From Pseudomonas putida (lineage in GTDB: Bacteria; Pseudomonadota; Gammaproteobacteria; Pseudomonadales; Pseudomonadaceae): a stretch of 64,000 bases of DNA. Every line of letters begins with the position of its first letter. Positions within the stretch are counted from its first letter, which is position 1. The stretch covers positions 1,479,501 through 1,543,500 of the forward strand of contig NZ_CP018846.1 of NCBI RefSeq assembly GCF_002025705.1. The letters run 5' to 3'. Of this stretch, positions 62,561 to 64,000 are shown in pieces. The notes under the pieces are model-generated. The model searched no databases. It had not been told where the DNA came from and saw nothing but the letters and a program-made list of their open reading frames with translations. Made by a program: the position numbers and the translations under genes.

Positions 62561-63844
62561 ATGACTGACACCCGTAACGGCGAGGACAGCGGCAAATTGC
62601 TTTATTGCTCCTTCTGCGGCAAAAGCCAGCACGAAGTGCGCAAACTGATTGCCGGGCCCTCGGTATTTATCTGCGACGAGTGCGTCGACCTGTGCAACGA
62701 CATCATCCGTGAGGAGGTGCAGGAAGCCCAGGCCGAGAGCAGTGCGCACAAATTGCCTTCGCCGAAAGAAATCAGCGGCATCCTGGACCAGTACGTCATT
62801 GGTCAGGAGCGCGCGAAGAAGGTGCTCGCGGTAGCGGTGTACAACCACTACAAGCGCCTGAATCAGCGTGACAAGAAGGGCGACGAAGTCGAACTCGGCA
62901 AAAGCAACATCCTGCTCATAGGGCCTACCGGCTCGGGCAAGACCCTGCTCGCCGAAACCCTTGCACGCCTGTTGAACGTACCGTTCACCATTGCGGACGC
63001 CACCACCCTGACCGAAGCCGGTTATGTGGGTGAGGACGTCGAGAACATCATTCAGAAACTGCTGCAGAAGTGCGACTACGACGTGGAAAAGGCCCAGATG
63101 GGCATTGTCTACATCGACGAGATCGACAAGATCTCGCGCAAGTCGGACAACCCGTCCATCACCCGTGACGTTTCGGGTGAGGGCGTGCAGCAGGCGCTGC
63201 TGAAGCTGATTGAAGGCACCGTCGCTTCGGTTCCGCCGCAGGGCGGCCGCAAGCACCCGCAACAGGAATTCCTGCAGGTCGATACCCGCAACATCCTGTT
63301 CATTTGCGGTGGCGCCTTCTCTGGCCTGGAAAAGGTCATACAGAACCGCTCCACCAAGGGTGGCATCGGTTTTGGCGCCGAAGTACGCAGCAAGGAAGAG
63401 GGCAAGAAGGTCGGTGAATCGCTGCGCGAAGTCGAGCCGGACGATCTGGTCAAGTTTGGCCTGATCCCTGAGTTCGTCGGCCGTCTGCCGGTGCTGGCGA
63501 CCCTCGACGAGCTGGACGAGGCTGCGCTGATGCAGATCCTCACCGAGCCGAAGAATGCCCTGACCAAGCAGTACGCCAAGCTGTTCGAGATGGAAAGCGT
63601 GGACCTCGAGTTCCGCACCGACGCCCTCAAGGCCGTCGCGCGCAAGGCTCTGGAGCGCAAGACTGGCGCCCGTGGTCTGCGTTCGATCCTCGAAGGCGTG
63701 CTGCTCGACACCATGTACGAGATTCCTTCGCAGAAGGATGTCAGCAAGGTGGTGATCGACGAGAGCGTCATCGAAGGCACCTCGCAGCCGCTGATGATCT
63801 ACGAGAACAGCGAGCCGCAAGCCAAGGCCGCGCCCGACGCCTGA
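62561..63844 (+). CDS. clpX: ATP-dependent Clp protease ATP-binding subunit ClpX
   Basis: 427 residues. The N-terminal zinc-binding domain has four Cys ([20 protein letters not shown]). The AAA+ module has Walker A GPTGSGKT, Walker [11 protein letters not shown] and the pore loop GYVGEDVE. The ClpP-docking IGF motif appears as GGIGFGAEV. It unfolds tagged substrates for ClpP. Start MTDTRNGED matches the usual length. Confidence 0.97.
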   Translation: MTDTRNGEDSGKLLYCSFCGKSQHEVRKLIAGPSVFICDECVDLCNDIIREEVQEAQAESSAHKLPSPKEISGILDQYVIGQERAKKVLAVAVYNHYKRLNQRDKKGDEVELGKSNILLIGPTGSGKTLLAETLARLLNVPFTIADATTLTEAGYVGEDVENIIQKLLQKCDYDVEKAQMGIVYIDEIDKISRKSDNPSITRDVSGEGVQQALLKLIEGTVASVPPQGGRKHPQQEFLQVDTRNILFICGGAFSGLEKVIQNRSTKGGIGFGAEVRSKEEGKKVGESLREVEPDDLVKFGLIPEFVGRLPVLATLDELDEAALMQILTEPKNALTKQYAKLFEMESVDLEFRTDALKAVARKALERKTGARGLRSILEGVLLDTMYEIPSQKDVSKVVIDESVIEGTSQPLMIYENSEPQAKAAPDA

Positions 63845-63878
63845 TTTCAGGTAAAAGCCGGTTGATGGCAGCAAGCAA

Positions 63879-63910
63879 GAAGGGGGCCTACGGGCCCCTT
63901 TCTGCTTTTC
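63879..63910 (+). terminator. Terminator of clpX
   Basis: AAGGGG...CCCCTT with an inner GCC-TAC-GGG forms a hairpin followed by TCTGCTTTTC. Confidence 0.75.
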
Positions 63911-63921
63911 CTATGCAAGCG

Positions 63922-63951
63922 CTTGTAATTTCCCAAGCGTGCCCCCACATT
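63922..63951 (+). promoter_or_regulatory. Sigma32-like (heat-shock) promoter, probably of lon
   Basis: CTTGTA (63922) and CCCCCACATT (63942-63951), 14 bases apart, resemble the sigma32 consensus CTTGAA-N14-CCCCATNT. It lies after clpX, where lon is usually found. The gene itself is outside the window. Confidence 0.55.
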
Positions 63952-64000
63952 AGGTCCAAGCATCATTTCCACCGGTTTCCGGCCATAAGGCCGCTGTAGA

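Noticed and set aside
1..64000. CRISPR arrays, prophage or complete insertion sequences
   Set aside because: The repeats seen are palindromic REP-type units without regular spacers, and no transposase, integrase or phage structural gene was found.

Overview
This window looks like chromosomal DNA of a fluorescent pseudomonad close to Pseudomonas putida. It has high GC, dense genes and little spacing. The gene order mfd / gapB / apbE / sthA / glpQ-like / pilZ / lolCDE / copRS-like / queF, and the runs rssB-rssC and tRNA(Arg,His,Leu,His)-tig-clpP-clpX, match my memory of P. putida-type genomes. The intergenic spaces are full of the GGAGCGGCCTTGTGTCGCG repetitive extragenic palindromes (REP) typical of that group. 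I see no prophage, CRISPR array, rRNA operon or intact insertion sequence.

Layout. 0-9.4 kb: 5' end of mfd, divergent gapB, an ApbE-type lipoprotein, soluble transhydrogenase sthA, a cytosolic glycerophosphodiesterase, a PilZ protein, then the lipoprotein-release operon lolCDE. 9.5-12.2 kb: a CopSR-like two-component system divergent from a periplasmic cupredoxin, with a palindromic cop-box-like site between them. 12.3-19.4 kb: queF, two small proteins (one a degenerate phosphonatase-like HAD protein), mlaA, a second PilZ protein, the rssB-rssC stress-signalling pair and a PhoD-like phosphatase. 19.4-24.5 kb: transaldolase, dusA, a PAP2 phosphatase and a CptA-like phosphoethanolamine transferase. 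25-29.2 kb: sfnG and the four-gene yjfK-yjfL-yjfM-yjfC-like module, which is the least understood system here. 29.2-34.6 kb: the NAD-dependent molybdenum formate dehydrogenase operon fdsGBAD behind a structured leader that could be a molybdenum-cofactor riboswitch. 34.7-36.5 kb: a fused SbmA/YddA-like ABC exporter.

37-42.6 kb is the most accessory-looking stretch. It has an SOS island with SRAP/YedK, umuD, an MFS transporter and umuC under two perfect LexA boxes. Next come a truncated antitoxin remnant, an orphan arsB and an aminotransferase fragment. 42.7-48.2 kb: heme oxygenase, a histidine-phosphatase-like protein, a TauE permease, and a cluster of XRE-cupin regulator, FAD amine/amino-acid oxidase, RidA and YkvI-type transporter, controlled by a promoter with three 16-bp-spaced direct repeats. 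48.2-57.6 kb: a dCache chemoreceptor, LysR/PACE efflux pair, a lipoprotein, a DctA-like symporter with two FCD regulators, an Lrp regulator and ornithine cyclodeaminase. 57.8-64 kb: folD, four tRNAs, a small DUF6388 protein, tig, clpP, clpX and the heat-shock-type promoter of the next gene (probably lon).

Functionally the window mixes core envelope biogenesis (LolCDE, MlaA, CptA), proteostasis (Tig, ClpXP), redox and one-carbon metabolism (SthA, Fds, FolD) with accessory niche functions (copper, arsenite, SOS mutagenesis, amino-acid uptake and oxidation, sulfone use). Two features stand out in non-coding DNA: a 230-bp imperfect palindrome present twice, and a three-unit tandem REP array.
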